Source of the DNA: JBDRTU01 sp043823825
GTDB lineage: Bacteria > Patescibacteriota > Patescibacteriia > Veblenbacterales > UBA10138
Assembly (NCBI GenBank): GCA_043823825.1
Contig: JBDRTU010000046.1
Location: 1-21,853 of the forward strand
DNA: 21,853 nucleotides
Direction of reading: 5' to 3'
Shown here: piece by piece, positions 21,679 to 21,853 of the stretch
Numbering within the stretch: position 1 is the stretch's first letter
Layout: every line of letters starts with the position of its first letter
Position numbers and translations under genes: made by a program
The notes under the pieces: model-generated
Told to the model about the DNA's origin: nothing
Seen by the model: the letters and a program-made list of their open reading frames with translations, nothing else
Database searches by the model: none

Positions 21679-21853
21679 ATGACCAATTTATATCGCGATA
21701 TCTTGTTGCGTTCCTGGAGAATTTTGTGGAAACATTCCTGGTTGTGGATTTTTGGTTTATTTGCGGCGCTTGCGGCTGGTACGGGCGAGTATGCTACTCT
21801 ACTTGCCTCTTTTAATAAATTGTCCAGAGAAACAGGGTTAGTAGTGGCTTTAA
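21679..21853 (+). CDS. Integral membrane protein, N-terminal part only
   Basis: The gene runs off the window end after 58 codons. ATG 21679 is preceded by CGGAGG at a good distance. The start, MTNLYRDILLRSWRILWKHSWLWIFGLFAAL, has an amphipathic Trp-rich segment running into a membrane span, and resembles the beginning of multi-span CPR membrane proteins of unknown function that start with a similar W-x-x-x-W-K-x-x-x-L-W pattern. The function is unknown and the family match is from memory. Confidence 0.75.
   Translation, partial: MTNLYRDILLRSWRILWKHSWLWIFGLFAALAAGTGEYATLLASFNKLSRETGLVVAL

Overview
The window looks like a chromosomal piece of a Candidate Phyla Radiation (Patescibacteria) bacterium, probably on the Parcubacteria side. 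The reasons are: a 16S rRNA gene of about 1.5 kb with CPR-type primer-site changes; AT-rich housekeeping genes with short spacers and mostly no Shine-Dalgarno site; a four-repeat ribosomal S1; a short SMC; a large serine recombinase reading into tRNA genes; and many small GC-rich palindromes of the kind scattered through CPR genomes. The phylum-level placement is inference from familiarity, not from a search.

Layout. 1-2310 is an accessory island: a large serine recombinase flanked by a perfect 114-bp inverted repeat, running at its 3' end into a cluster of minus-strand tRNA genes. There, a tRNA-Thr(GGU) is split inside its anticodon by a 186-bp insert that itself carries a complete tRNA-Ile(GAU), and a truncated tRNA-like remnant lies next to it. 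2311-2570 is repeat-rich spacer. 2571-4394 holds an ATP-cone/PD-(D/E)XK nuclease (minus) and an S11 D,D-carboxypeptidase-like protein (plus). 4411-6556 is a stand-alone 16S transcription unit on the minus strand: consensus-like promoter, a leader with a boxA, 16S flanked by an RNase III processing stem, and a terminator, with no 23S or 5S after it. 6791-7222 is an orphan gene. 7274-9367 is the rpsP-khpA-trmD group (minus; no rimM or rplS here). 9556-12135 is a short SMC (minus). 12298-12925 has two small orphan genes. 13018-14645 is an rpmF-nusB-rnc operon (minus). 14672-18123 is an MBL-fold hydrolase, a one-TM protein and gyrA (minus). 18204-21471 has rpsA and ftsH (plus). The window ends inside a membrane protein gene.

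How the genes fit together. Most of the window is translation and RNA machinery. NusB (antitermination) and RNase III (rRNA processing) are encoded a few kb from the 16S unit whose leader carries the matching boxA and processing stem. TrmD and the tRNA cluster, bS16, bL32, S1 and KhpA add to this theme. The rest is chromosome maintenance (SMC, gyrase A) and envelope quality control (FtsH, S11 peptidase).

The most unusual region is 1935-2308, where tRNA genes are broken up by palindromic elements and one tRNA sits at the tip of an extended hairpin inside the anticodon of another. I did not find a CRISPR array, a toxin-antitoxin pair or a recognisable defence operon.
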